Source of the DNA: Paraburkholderia bryophila
GTDB lineage: Bacteria; Pseudomonadota; Gammaproteobacteria; Burkholderiales; Burkholderiaceae
DNA: 64,000 bases
Assembly: GCF_013409255.1 (NCBI RefSeq)
Contig: NZ_JACCAS010000001.1
Location: 806,001-870,000, forward strand
Reading direction: 5' to 3'
Notes under the pieces: model-generated
What the model saw: the letters and a program-made list of their open reading frames with translations, nothing else
Told to the model about the DNA's origin: nothing
Database searches by the model: none
Program-made: the position numbers and the translations under genes
Shown: positions 34,128 through 42,928 of the stretch, piece by piece
How positions within the stretch are numbered: position 1 is the first letter of the stretch
Layout of the letters: every line of letters starts with the position of its first letter

Positions 34128-36959
34128 TTAACGCGCGCCTTCCAGTCGTTTTTTCATGGCCGCGGTGAGACGCTGACGCGTCCTGGCATAGTCGGCCCAC
34201 GGATCGCGCTTAAGGTCGGTCAGGCGCTCGTGCAGGTTCTCGATGGTCCATTGATCGCCGGCCGTGGTCGTGGCGACTTCGTCCCACGACAGCGGCACGG
34301 AAACGCCCATCCCGGGCCGCGCGCGCGCCGAGAAGGCGGCCACCGTGCTCGAGCCACGGTTGTTGCGCAGATAATCGACGAAGATTTTCCCCTTGCGATT
34401 CTGCGCGCCCATCTTCGCGCTGAAATGCGTGGGCAGCGTGGCCGCCATGTGCTGCGCGACCGCTTGCGAGAAGCCCTTCACGTCGTCCCAGCCGGCCTGC
34501 TTTGCGAGCGGCACGACCACGTGCAGCCCTTTACCGCCGCTCGTCTTGCAGAACGACGCGAGGCCGAGTTCTTCGAGCAGCGAACGGGTCAGTTGCGCGG
34601 CCTCGATCATGCGTTGCCAGTCGAGCGACGCGTCGGGGTCGAGATCGAACACCATCCGATCGGGCTTTTCGATGTTCGACACGACGGCATTCCAGGTGTG
34701 GAATTCGACCGTGCCCATTTGGGCCGCGCCGATCAGCGCCTTGAGCGTGTCGACAGTGATCAGCGGCGGATGGCCGGGGTCGAGGCCGGGATGCTGCTCG
34801 ACGTTCGGAATCGACAGTTTCTGGCTGTGCTTCTGAAAAAACAGCTCGCCGCCGATGTCCTCGGGCGCCCGCACCAGCGAGACCGGCCGGTCTTTCAGAT
34901 GCGGCAGCATCCAGTCGGCCACGGATTCGTAGTAGCGCACGAGGTCGATTTTGCGCGTGCCGGTGCTTTTGTCGATCACGCGGTCGGGGTGCGAGATGCG
35001 TACGTTGGCGACTTCGGCGGAGGATGCGGAGGATGCGGGGGATTTGGCTGTCTTCGCCGCAGCACGCTTTTTCGGCGCAGCGTCGGACGCGGTATCGGTT
35101 TGCTCTTGCACGTCGGCTCCTTGACAGGGGGCTTCCTTGACGATCTGGCGCGCCGGTTTGTCATTGCGCAAACTCACGAACGACGCCTGCCGCACGATGC
35201 CATCGCCGGTCCATTCGGCGAAGTTGCACTCGGCGACGAGCACCGGCTCGACCCAATGTACCGGCGTGCGGCTGCGCTCGCGCGGCGCAGCCGCAAACGG
35301 CATGCGTTGCGTCTCGTGAGCATTGAGCTGCTTCTTGAGCGAGCGCAGCAGCGCGGCGTCGAAGCCGGTGCCGACGCGTCCCGCGTAGCGCAATTGACCG
35401 TTGCCGCCGTAGACGCCGAGCAGCAGCGCCCCGAACGCCGCGCGGCTGCCGGCCGGCTCCGAATAGCCGCCGATCACGAACTCCTGACGTCGCCGGCACT
35501 TCAGCTTGATCCACGACGACGAGCGCCCCGACAGATAGCCGCTGTCGCGCCGCTTGCCGATGATGCCTTCGAGCGCCATATCGCACGCGCTTTTCAGCAG
35601 ATCGTCGGCGCTGAACTCGAAATCGTTCGAAAAGCGCAGCACGGTGTCGTCGACTTCCTCCAGCAGCGCGCGCAGGATGGCGCGGCGCTGTTCGAGCGGC
35701 ACGCCGCGCAAGTCGTAGCCGTTCAGGAAAGGCAGATCGAACAGATAGACGACGATGTCCTGCGGGCGATTCGAGTCGAACGCATTTTGCAGCGCCTGAA
35801 AGCTCGGCACGCCGTGTTCGTCGAGCACGACCGCTTCGCCGTCGAGCCACGCGCTGTCCACGCCGAGCCGCTCGAATGCCTTGATCTGCTTGCTGAACTT
35901 CGCGGTCCAGTCGTTGCCGGCGCGGGTGAATATCTTGACTTTGGCGGCTTTGGCGGTTGAGTCGATGCGGGTCAGGATGCGGTAACCGTCGAACTTGATT
36001 TCGTACGACCACGCATCGCCCGGCGGAGCGCTGTCGATGAGCGTCGCCAGTTGCGGCTTGAGGGTGGCGGGCAAGCGGGCTTTGAGCGCGCCTTCTATCG
36101 ACGGTGACTGGGCGAGTTCACGCAGCGATTGCGTGGTACGCGTCGCGACGATGTCGGGGCGGTTGTTGCGGTCTTTTTTATCTGGACGAGCGCGGGAACG
36201 GCTGGTGGAGCTTTTCTCCGCGCCCTTGCTGGAGACTCTGCCGGAGCTTTTGTCGGAGCCCTTGTCGGTGTCGTCGTCGAGGCCTTTGCCGGCGCCCCTG
36301 TCAGCCCGCTTCGGCGTGGCGCTACTTCGTGACGCCGTCTTGGCTCTTTCACCGCGCGAAGAAGCACCGTCGCCCAGCACACTCCCCGGCTGCGCCTTCA
36401 GCACGTCGTACTCGCTTTCCTCGCGCGCTTCGTCGTCGCGCTCCTTGATCAACAGCCACTGCTCCTTGTCGCCGCTTCCGCGCATATGGCTGCGCACGAG
36501 CGTCCAGCCGCCGTGCAGCTTGTCGCCATCGAGCTTGAACTTGAGCTTGCCTGCCTCATAGGATCGAAGCGCCTCCTTCGCGCCGCCGAGCGGCTCCCAC
36601 GTGCCTCGATCCCAAACGATCACTGTCCCCGCGCCATAATTGCCGGGCGGAATCTCCCCTTCGAACGAGCCGTACTCGACCGGATGATCTTCGACATGCA
36701 CCGCAAGCCGCTTCACCGACGGATCGAGACTCGGCCCTTTCGGCACGGCCCACGACAGCAGCGTACCGTTCAGTTCGAGGCGGAAATCGTAATGCAGACG
36801 CCGCGCGCGATGCTCCTGGATCACGTACGACAGCGCTTGATCCGCTTTGTGCGAGGCACTTTTCCGGGCGGTTTTCTTGCGACCGACGCGCGCGCCCGAA
36901 GGCTCCGGCGTTTCGTCGAAACGTCGCTTGCGGGTGTAGAGATCGAGTCGGTCGGTCAT
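34128..36959 (-). CDS. ligD: Multifunctional DNA ligase LigD (phosphoesterase-ligase-polymerase)
   Basis: 943 residues with all three LigD modules. The N-terminal 3'-phosphoesterase (about 30-185) has H50, D58 and H92 in QEHRARRLHYDFRLE and HVEDHPVEYGSFEG, equivalent to the catalytic set of the Pseudomonas enzyme. A Lys/Ser/Asp-rich linker follows (about 200-270). The ATP-dependent ligase has nucleotide-acceptor Lys322 in SYEIKFDGYRI and LDGEAVVLDE. A second linker covers about 610-650. The C-terminal primase-like polymerase (about 652-935) has the metal pair D772/D774 in MVFDLDPD and SGGKGLHVVVPL. It processes and seals double-strand breaks with Ku, encoded 52 bases upstream. Confidence 0.96.
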   Translation of the reverse strand: MTDRLDLYTRKRRFDETPEPSGARVGRKKTARKSASHKADQALSYVIQEHRARRLHYDFRLELNGTLLSWAVPKGPSLDPSVKRLAVHVEDHPVEYGSFEGEIPPGNYGAGTVIVWDRGTWEPLGGAKEALRSYEAGKLKFKLDGDKLHGGWTLVRSHMRGSGDKEQWLLIKERDDEAREESEYDVLKAQPGSVLGDGASSRGERAKTASRSSATPKRADRGAGKGLDDDTDKGSDKSSGRVSSKGAEKSSTSRSRARPDKKDRNNRPDIVATRTTQSLRELAQSPSIEGALKARLPATLKPQLATLIDSAPPGDAWSYEIKFDGYRILTRIDSTAKAAKVKIFTRAGNDWTAKFSKQIKAFERLGVDSAWLDGEAVVLDEHGVPSFQALQNAFDSNRPQDIVVYLFDLPFLNGYDLRGVPLEQRRAILRALLEEVDDTVLRFSNDFEFSADDLLKSACDMALEGIIGKRRDSGYLSGRSSSWIKLKCRRRQEFVIGGYSEPAGSRAAFGALLLGVYGGNGQLRYAGRVGTGFDAALLRSLKKQLNAHETQRMPFAAAPRERSRTPVHWVEPVLVAECNFAEWTGDGIVRQASFVSLRNDKPARQIVKEAPCQGADVQEQTDTASDAAPKKRAAAKTAKSPASSASSAEVANVRISHPDRVIDKSTGTRKIDLVRYYESVADWMLPHLKDRPVSLVRAPEDIGGELFFQKHSQKLSIPNVEQHPGLDPGHPPLITVDTLKALIGAAQMGTVEFHTWNAVVSNIEKPDRMVFDLDPDASLDWQRMIEAAQLTRSLLEELGLASFCKTSGGKGLHVVVPLAKQAGWDDVKGFSQAVAQHMAATLPTHFSAKMGAQNRKGKIFVDYLRNNRGSSTVAAFSARARPGMGVSVPLSWDEVATTTAGDQWTIENLHERLTDLKRDPWADYARTRQRLTAAMKKRLEGAR

Positions 36960-37011
36960 GGCGATGACGTCGTCGCGGATTGGAAGAACGTGGCGCGTGA
37001 GAGGCGGGCCG

Positions 37012-38097
37012 TCAAGCGGCCGCCCGGCGTTTGCGCGCTGCCGGCGCGGATGTGGATGTGGATGCGGTCTTTGACGTCTTCACTGACTTTGACGCGGCAC
37101 GACTTGCGCCGCCGGCATTGCTGATCCGACTACGCGTCGCACTTGTCGTACGCGCCGTACTTGCCGCACCCGCTCCGCGCGTCGAGCGAGGTTTTTTGCG
37201 AGCCGGTGCGCTTGCTTCGGCATCCGCATCGTCGCCGGCTTCCTCTGCGTCATCTTTATCGTCCGCGGCACGCTGGCGGCCGCCGGTCGCCGGCTTGCCT
37301 TTGCCGCGTCCCAGACTACGTTTGAGCAGATCGGACAGATCGAGAATATCGGCCGAGCGACGCGACTCGCGCGGCGTTTCGACTTCAGTGATCTCCTCGG
37401 TCTTACCCGCACGGATCTTGCGATCGACGAGCGTCATGATGTCGTCGTGGAACGTGTCGTGATAGTTCGACGGGTCCCAGGCGTCGCTCATGTCCTCGAT
37501 CAGCTTTTTTGCCATGTCGAGTTCGCGCGTGCTCACGCCGGCGGCTTTCATGCCGTCGGCCGGTAGCTTGAATTCGTCGAAGTCGCGCACCTCGGTGGCC
37601 CAGCGCAGCGTGTTGAGCGCCAGCACGGGCCCGACGGGAATCAGCGCGGCAAGATGCTGCTTGTTGTGCAGCACGACGTTCGCCACGCCGATCTTGCCGG
37701 TCGCTTTCATCGCTTCGCGCAGCAGCGCGTAGACCTTTTCCCCCTTGCGATCCGGCGTCAGGAAGTAAGGTGTGTCGAGATAGAGGAACGAGATGGCCGG
37801 CGCGTCGACGAAAGCAAGAATGTCGACCGTCTGTGTCGACTCGGGATTCGCCGAGCGAATCTCGTCGTCCGACAGCACGACGTATTTGTCCTTCTCGTAT
37901 TCGAAGCCGCGCACGATGTTCTCGCGTGTCACGTCTTTGCCGGTGCGCTTATTGATCTGCTTGTAGCCGATCGGGTCGATCGTGCGTTTGTCCAGCAGAT
38001 TGAAACCGACTTTCTCCGACTGCGTCGCCGGATACAACTGCACCGGCACGTGGACGAGGCCGAAGCTGATTGCGCCCTTCCAGATCATGTGTGCCAT
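37012..38097 (-). CDS. ku: Non-homologous end joining protein Ku
   Basis: 361 residues. The Ku core (about 1-245) starts MAHMIWKGAISFGLVHVPVQ and includes YFLTPDRKGEKVYALLREAM and VVLHNKQHLAALIPVGPVLA. The segment ILDLSDLLKRSL (about 251-262) is the conserved C-terminal patch that recruits LigD. A roughly 100-residue tail follows: acidic at about 278-296, then very basic, Ser/Thr/Ala-rich and ending ARKRRAAA. Such lysine/arginine tails in bacterial Ku bind DNA and let Ku slide inward from ends. It heads the ku-ligD unit; ligD starts 52 bases later. Confidence 0.96.
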   Translation of the reverse strand: MAHMIWKGAISFGLVHVPVQLYPATQSEKVGFNLLDKRTIDPIGYKQINKRTGKDVTRENIVRGFEYEKDKYVVLSDDEIRSANPESTQTVDILAFVDAPAISFLYLDTPYFLTPDRKGEKVYALLREAMKATGKIGVANVVLHNKQHLAALIPVGPVLALNTLRWATEVRDFDEFKLPADGMKAAGVSTRELDMAKKLIEDMSDAWDPSNYHDTFHDDIMTLVDRKIRAGKTEEITEVETPRESRRSADILDLSDLLKRSLGRGKGKPATGGRQRAADDKDDAEEAGDDADAEASAPARKKPRSTRGAGAASTARTTSATRSRISNAGGASRAASKSVKTSKTASTSTSAPAARKRRAAA

Positions 38098-38250
38098 CGT
38101 CTGCTCCGTTGGCCTGAGAGCTTAGATGAAGCAGGCAACGTGCCACGGGTTAATGCCGCGGAATGGACGCACTGCGCGGCTGCGCCGCGCCGACTGCGTC
38201 GAAGCGCGGACTGTAAGTCTTGCGTCAGACCGGCAAAAGCTACGGAGCCT

Positions 38251-38276
38251 AGCGCCGCGCTTCGGAGCGCGGCGCT
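38251..38276. repeat. Strong perfect hairpin (11-bp stem, TCGG tetraloop)
   Basis: AGCGCCGCGCT pairs perfectly with AGCGCGGCGCT around TCGG. It sits between the P450 stop and the ku start, on the transcript reading from P450 towards ku. There is no T-run, so it may slow or end transcription rho-dependently, or protect RNA ends. Confidence 0.7.
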
Positions 38277-38313
38277 GCGCTACGAAGCCAGCCGCTGCAC
38301 TACGAAGCCGGCC
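38274..38313. repeat. Two 20-bp direct repeats
   Basis: GCTGCGCTACGAAGCCAGCC (38274-38293) is followed immediately by GCTGCACTACGAAGCCGGCC (38294-38313), differing at two positions. A partial third copy (AGCCGCTGCGCC) lies at 38329-38340. No gene overlaps it. Confidence 0.8.
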
Positions 38314-38340
38314 CCCGCGCGAAGCGGCCAGCCGCTGCGC

Positions 38341-39570
38341 CTAAAGCTCCACCGGCACTGCGGCGAACCCTCGAAACCGCACGCGCCCGCCGCGCGTCGG
38401 CTCACCGTCCAGCCGGTAGTCCGGAAACCGCTGCACAAACCGGCCGATCGCAATCCGCGCCTCCAGCCGCGCGAGCGACAACCCCGCGCACTGGTGAATA
38501 CCGAAGCCGAACGCGAGATGCCGGTTCGGCGTGCGACGAATATCGAACCGGTCCGGCTCCGTGAATTGCTCGGGATCGCGATTGGCCGCGCCGATGCACA
38601 ACGTGACCGGTGTGCCGCGCGCGACCGCGACGCCGCCGATCTCGGTGTCGACCGTCGCCATCCGGTTGCCCAACTGGTTCGAACTTTCGAAGCGCAAACA
38701 TTCCTCGACCGCGGACTCGATCAGCGACGGCTCGGCCAACAAAGCGCCGCGCGCCTCAGGCCAGTCGGTGAGCGTGACGAGGCCATTGCCGATCAGGTTG
38801 GTGGTCGTCTCATGCCCGGCGTTCAGAATGAAAATGCAGTTCTGCAGCAGTTCCATCTCCGACAACTGCTCGCCCCCCTCTTCGCCCTGAATCAGACGCG
38901 TCAGCACATCGTGCTGCGGGTCGCCCGGCTCGCGCCGCCGCCGCGCAACCAGATCGCGCAAATACGCGACGAATTCGTTGACCGCGCGATTGCCCCGCTC
39001 GAGTTGCGTGTCGGTGAGCGACGGTTCGAGCGCGCCGAGTATCGCGAGCGACCAGTCGCGCAACGGCTCGCGCTCAGCGTGCGGCACGTCGAGCAGATTG
39101 CCGATGATCTCGACCGGAATCGCCGAGGCGAACTCGCCGATCAGATCGATGCGCCCGCGTTCGGCAGCCGCGTCGAGCAGACCATTGACGAGCCGGACAA
39201 GCCCCGGTTCCATCGCCGCGATCGCGCGCGCCGTCAACGCCCCCGCGATCAGCTTGCGCACGCGCGTATGACGGGGCGGATCGTTGAAGACCAGACTCGT
39301 TGTGTGATGCGTGTAGAGCGGCGAGTCGCCGTACTTCGGCTTGAATTCGACGGTCTTGTCGGATCTGAAGGTTTTCGGATCGCGATACACGGCCTGGACG
39401 TCGCGAAACCTTGTCAGAAACAAAGAGCCGTCGGGCATGCGTCGGATCGGTTCGTGGGTGCGTAGCGCGTGGTAGACCGGATAGGGGTCGGCGTAGAACG
39501 CGGGGTTCAGATGGCGCAGATCGAAGTCGCGCGCGAGGGTGGATGGATCGCTGGCGGTCGCCGGGGGCAT
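38341..39570 (-). CDS. Cytochrome P450
   Basis: 409-residue soluble bacterial P450 (CYP). The heme-ligand loop FGFGIHQCAG has Cys361; the I-helix oxygen motif is AGHETT (about 251-256); the K-helix ExxR is E290-R293 in EECLRF. An N-terminal PYPVYHALRTHEPI is typical of class I bacterial P450s that need separate ferredoxin and reductase; neither is encoded nearby. Substrate is unknown and there is no biosynthetic cluster around it. It is a single gene, reverse strand, divergent from serB over a 277-base gap. Confidence 0.93.
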   Translation of the reverse strand: MPPATASDPSTLARDFDLRHLNPAFYADPYPVYHALRTHEPIRRMPDGSLFLTRFRDVQAVYRDPKTFRSDKTVEFKPKYGDSPLYTHHTTSLVFNDPPRHTRVRKLIAGALTARAIAAMEPGLVRLVNGLLDAAAERGRIDLIGEFASAIPVEIIGNLLDVPHAEREPLRDWSLAILGALEPSLTDTQLERGNRAVNEFVAYLRDLVARRRREPGDPQHDVLTRLIQGEEGGEQLSEMELLQNCIFILNAGHETTTNLIGNGLVTLTDWPEARGALLAEPSLIESAVEECLRFESSNQLGNRMATVDTEIGGVAVARGTPVTLCIGAANRDPEQFTEPDRFDIRRTPNRHLAFGFGIHQCAGLSLARLEARIAIGRFVQRFPDYRLDGEPTRGGRVRFRGFAAVPVEL

Positions 39571-39847
39571 GCGTTGTCTCCGTAAGGGGTGCGCCTCATT
39601 GGTTGGTGTCGTTGCGCTTCGTGCCGTGCGCGGCGTGACGCTGGTGGCGCTGGTGGCGCTTGCGTAGCTGCGGCGGCATTGATGGCGGCAACGATGAAGA
39701 GGCGTCGTTCGATGCGCCAGTATGAACCGGGCGCTTCAGGATTGCACCCACCCGTGCTCACCCGAACGCGCGTCGGCGACCCGTTACAATAGCGGGATTT
39801 TCCGCGCGCGCTGCGTCCCCGTCCTCTTCTGCGTCTCTGCGTCGTCC

Positions 39848-40687
39848 ATGAACCTCGTCATTCAAAGCCCCGCTCCTCTTTCCGTCGACCATCACAAAAC
39901 GCTGATCGCGCTGGCACGCGGCTCGCACGCCATCCAGATCGACGCGAACGCGCTTCGCATTGCCGACGCCAACGTCGACCAGCGCGCCGACCTCGATGTC
40001 TACTGCGCCACCCACAGGCTGGACTACGCGTTTGTCGAACCGGGCCGCGAGCTGAGTGACTTCGGGCTGGTCGCAATGGACATGGATTCGACGCTGATCA
40101 CGATTGAATGCATCGACGAAATCGCCGACTTCTGCGGCCTGAAAGCCGAAGTCGCCGCGATCACCGAGGCCTCGATGCGCGGCGAAATCAAGGACTTCAA
40201 CGAGAGCCTGACGCGTCGCGTCGCGCTGCTTCAGGGTCTCGACGCCAGCGCGCTCGAACGTGTTTACGAAGAACGTCTGCAACTCTCGCCGGGCGCGGAA
40301 CAGATGCTGGCGGGCGCCAAGGCCGCCGGATTGAAAACGCTGCTGGTATCGGGCGGCTTCACGTTCTTCACCGAAAAACTGAAGCAGCGCCTGGGTCTGG
40401 ATTTCATCCGCGCGAACACGCTCGAGATCGTGGACGGCAAGCTGACCGGCAAGGTGATCGGCGAGATCGTCAACGCCGACGTGAAAGCACGCACGCTGCG
40501 CGAAATCTGCACCCAGTTGAGCATCAAGCCGACTCGCGCGATTGCCATGGGCGACGGCTCGAACGATCTGAAGATGATGGCCGAAGCCGGATTGTCCGTG
40601 GCATTCCGCGCGAAGCCGGTGGTGCGCGAAGCGGCTAGCGTGGCGTTCAACTACGTGGGACTGGATGGTTTGTTGCGGCTGTTCTGA
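39848..40687 (+). CDS. serB: Phosphoserine phosphatase
   Basis: 279 residues of the HAD superfamily. The nucleophile and acid are D78 and D80 in AMDMDSTLITIECIDEIADF. Motif II is VSGGFTFFTEKLKQRLGLD, and motif III is MGDGSNDLKMMAEAGLSVA. The N-terminal 70 residues form the shortened regulatory domain found in betaproteobacterial SerB. It catalyses the last step of serine synthesis. ATG 39848 gives the family length; the open frame upstream shows no similarity. The mRNA ends in a 9-bp hairpin just after the stop. Confidence 0.95.
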   Translation: MNLVIQSPAPLSVDHHKTLIALARGSHAIQIDANALRIADANVDQRADLDVYCATHRLDYAFVEPGRELSDFGLVAMDMDSTLITIECIDEIADFCGLKAEVAAITEASMRGEIKDFNESLTRRVALLQGLDASALERVYEERLQLSPGAEQMLAGAKAAGLKTLLVSGGFTFFTEKLKQRLGLDFIRANTLEIVDGKLTGKVIGEIVNADVKARTLREICTQLSIKPTRAIAMGDGSNDLKMMAEAGLSVAFRAKPVVREAASVAFNYVGLDGLLRLF

Positions 40688-40696
40688 TGCATGAAT

Positions 40697-40726
40697 GCTG
40701 GCGGACTTTTACGAAATTCCGCCAGC
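40697..40726 (+). terminator. Hairpin after serB
   Basis: GCTGGCGGA pairs with TCCGCCAGC (9 bp) ten bases after the serB stop, between convergent genes. There is no clear T-run, so efficiency is uncertain. Confidence 0.5.
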
Positions 40727-40759
40727 CGAAATCCTGCCGACCGGCGTTGACCGGGTGGC

Positions 40760-40891
40760 TTATCTATTTAGGATATCGATAAGAAGCGCCACGGACGTGA
40801 GCAGAGCAGTGACCGTCGCAAAGGTGCCGACCCGCACCACAAAGCGTTCGACGTTTTCGCTGGATTCGAAATAAGTGGCTATTGTCTTCAT
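40760..40891 (-). CDS. 43-residue single-helix membrane protein
   Basis: A short open frame with a good ribosome site (GAGGTACGT before ATG 40891) and an ordinary stop. The protein starts MKTIATYFESSENVERFVVR and continues VGTFATVTALLTSVALLID with ILNR at the end. That is one amphipathic N-terminal segment with charged residues and one membrane helix (about 21-39). It lies 50 bases downstream of a gene for a larger membrane protein on the same strand, so the two are probably cotranscribed. I recognise no family. Coding status rests on the ribosome site, helix pattern and position. Confidence 0.55.
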   Translation of the reverse strand: MKTIATYFESSENVERFVVRVGTFATVTALLTSVALLIDILNR

Positions 40892-40941
40892 ACGTACCTC
40901 GTTGAAAACCGCAGTCTAAATGCCCTGCTATCTGAAAAAAC

Positions 40942-41391
40942 CTATAGCGGATAGGTGTGAATGATTGCAAACAAAATAGCGGCGGCGGCCACCAGGAAAA
41001 TCGACGTGCCGATCGCAGCTCGCGGAAATCCTGCCGCAACGAACGCGGTGCGCTGAGCGCGCCCCCTTGCTCTTGCCCGTTCGTCATGCGCGTCGAGCAG
41101 GCACGCCATGACGATGACCGAACACGAAAAGCCAACCAGACAACAGGCCACCGTGCCGATCTCCAGCATCGACACGTTGTCGCTCCCGCGCTCCAACTCC
41201 GTCAATCCCTCATAAATCGCGGACGCACACAAGCCGGTCGCACACCAGAACAGTTGGCCGTCTTTCACCGATGCGGCGATCAGTGTTCCCGCCGCGCGCC
41301 AACCGCGCGCGGGTGCGACGAGCGCGAGCGTAAAGATCGGGCCGATGATCGGCACGCCGAGATTCAGCAACGTCCAGAAGAATAGATTCAT
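40942..41391 (-). CDS. Four-helix integral membrane protein of unknown function
   Basis: 149 residues, mostly hydrophobic, with membrane helices at about 4-27 (FFWTLLNLGVPIIGPIFTLA), 42-60, 77-98 (GTVACCLVGFSCSVIVMAC) and 124-146 (IGTSIFLVAAAAILFAIIH). A basic cytoplasmic loop (DAHDERARARGRAQR) lies before the last helix. Cysteines cluster in helices 2 and 3. No domain is recognised. The next gene on the strand codes for a 43-residue membrane peptide; together they may form a small membrane complex. No signal of foreign origin apart from a slightly AT-richer surrounding. Confidence 0.72.
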   Translation of the reverse strand: MNLFFWTLLNLGVPIIGPIFTLALVAPARGWRAAGTLIAASVKDGQLFWCATGLCASAIYEGLTELERGSDNVSMLEIGTVACCLVGFSCSVIVMACLLDAHDERARARGRAQRTAFVAAGFPRAAIGTSIFLVAAAAILFAIIHTYPL

Positions 41392-41504
41392 CGAAACTCA
41401 CCATGATGGGGCAACCGTTAGTCGGGATGCACACCATCGTAGCGGCGCAACGTCGCGCTGAACATTCGGCCGGATGGTCAGGTCAACCGGCTATCTTGAC
41501 AAAC

Positions 41505-41539
41505 AAAAAAGCCCATCGGGGGCACGTCCCAATGGGCTT
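41505..41539 (-). terminator. Rho-independent terminator after metC
   Basis: On the reverse strand AAGCCCATT pairs with ATGGGCTT and is followed by TTTTTTG. It lies about 50 bases beyond the metC-type gene stop. Confidence 0.85.
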
Positions 41540-41589
41540 CACGGTCCTTCGAATCTTCAGTGAATGTTCGCGGGATACGGCTCAGGCGT

Positions 41590-42774
41590 TCAACCCAATG
41601 CCGTCAGACTCTGTTCGATATCCGCGCGCAGATCCGCCGCTTCTTCGAGACCCATGTAGAAGCGCACCAGGGTGCCGCGATGCGGCCATTGCCCGGCGGT
41701 ACGCATCGACGCGACGTCGTACGGCATCACGAGGCTCTGCGCGCCGCCCCAGCTCCAACCGATCGAAAAGAGCTCGAGCGACTCGCAGAACGTGTCGATT
41801 TGCGCCGCGCTGTAGCGGCCGTCGAACACCACCGAAAACAGCCCGCCCGCGCCCGTGAAGTCGCGTTTAAAAAACTCGTGACCCGGACAATCGGCCAGCG
41901 CCGGGTGCAACACCGCGGCGATTTCAGGCCGCGTCTTCAGCCAGATGGCGAGTTCGAGCGCCGCCCGGTCATGCTGCGCAAAACGCAGTTGCATGCTCGG
42001 CAGGCTGCGCAGAATCAGCGAACAATCGTCCGACGACACGCCGATACCCATGCGCATGCGCGCCGCTTTCAGCTTCAGATGCAGTTCGCGATCGACGGTA
42101 ATCGTCGCGCCCATCAGCACGTCGCCGCCGCCCGATTGGTATTTGGTCAGCGCCTGCACCGAAATGTCGACGCCGTGGTCGAACGGCCGGAAACCGAGCC
42201 CGGCCGACCACGTGTTGTCGATCGCCGTGATGACGTTGCGCGCCCGCGCCACCGCCGTGATAGCCGGCACGTCGGCCACTTCCATCGTCACCGAGCCGGG
42301 CGCTTCGAGCCAGATAAGCCGCGTGTTCGGCTGGATCAGATCGGCGATGCCCGCGCCGATCAGCGGATCGTAGTAGCGCACCGTGATGCCGAAATCGCGC
42401 GCCAGCCAGTCGCCATGATCGCGGTTCGGCGAGTAGACGTTATCGGGAATCAGCACGTCGTCGCCCGCTTTGACCAGGCCGAAATACACATTTGAAATCG
42501 ACGACAAGCCGGACGGCTGCAGCAGCGCGTGATTGCCGCCTTCGATCGTGGCCAGCCGCTGCGCCAGCACCAGCGAAGTCGGCGTGGCGTGCAGGCCATA
42601 GCGCCACTGCGCGTCGTTTTTCCAGTCGAGCGCGCGCATGGTTGCGAGATCGGGGAACACGACCGTCGACGCGCGCGTGACCGGCATCGAGAACGACTCG
42701 AAGCCCGGCGTGAGCTGGTCCTCGGCACGCACGATACGAGTTTGCAGAGCGCGTTTGAGTTTGGATTGGGTCAT
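41590..42774 (-). CDS. metC: Cystathionine beta-lyase (Cys/Met metabolism PLP family)
   Basis: 394 residues of fold type I PLP enzymes. The cofactor lysine is in SVQALTKYQSGGGDVLMG (about residue 210), with supporting segments WRYGLHATPTSLVLAQRLAT and ITAIDNTWSAGLGFRPF. The enzyme cleaves cystathionine to homocysteine, ammonia and pyruvate in methionine synthesis. This subgroup (proteobacterial MetC-like) can also act on alanine racemisation or cysteine desulfhydration, so exact specificity is not certain. It is a single reverse-strand gene ended by a strong terminator. Confidence 0.88.
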   Translation of the reverse strand: MTQSKLKRALQTRIVRAEDQLTPGFESFSMPVTRASTVVFPDLATMRALDWKNDAQWRYGLHATPTSLVLAQRLATIEGGNHALLQPSGLSSISNVYFGLVKAGDDVLIPDNVYSPNRDHGDWLARDFGITVRYYDPLIGAGIADLIQPNTRLIWLEAPGSVTMEVADVPAITAVARARNVITAIDNTWSAGLGFRPFDHGVDISVQALTKYQSGGGDVLMGATITVDRELHLKLKAARMRMGIGVSSDDCSLILRSLPSMQLRFAQHDRAALELAIWLKTRPEIAAVLHPALADCPGHEFFKRDFTGAGGLFSVVFDGRYSAAQIDTFCESLELFSIGWSWGGAQSLVMPYDVASMRTAGQWPHRGTLVRFYMGLEEAADLRADIEQSLTALG

Positions 42775-42928
42775 GGTGAGACTCGGTGAAAGACAGACAG
42801 ATACGAAGAGTACGTGGTTTCACGACAGACGCCACAGCGGTCGCAGCCGACGAGCGGGTGCGGTTCATGCACGGACGCGCGCACGGACCCGCTGACGCGC
42901 GAACCTTGAGGCACGCGCGTCAGCGGAT

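Noticed and set aside
34074..35960. 628-codon forward frame opposite ligD
   Set aside because: Low-complexity Arg/Gly/Val protein, antisense to intact LigD domains; no ribosome site or family motif.
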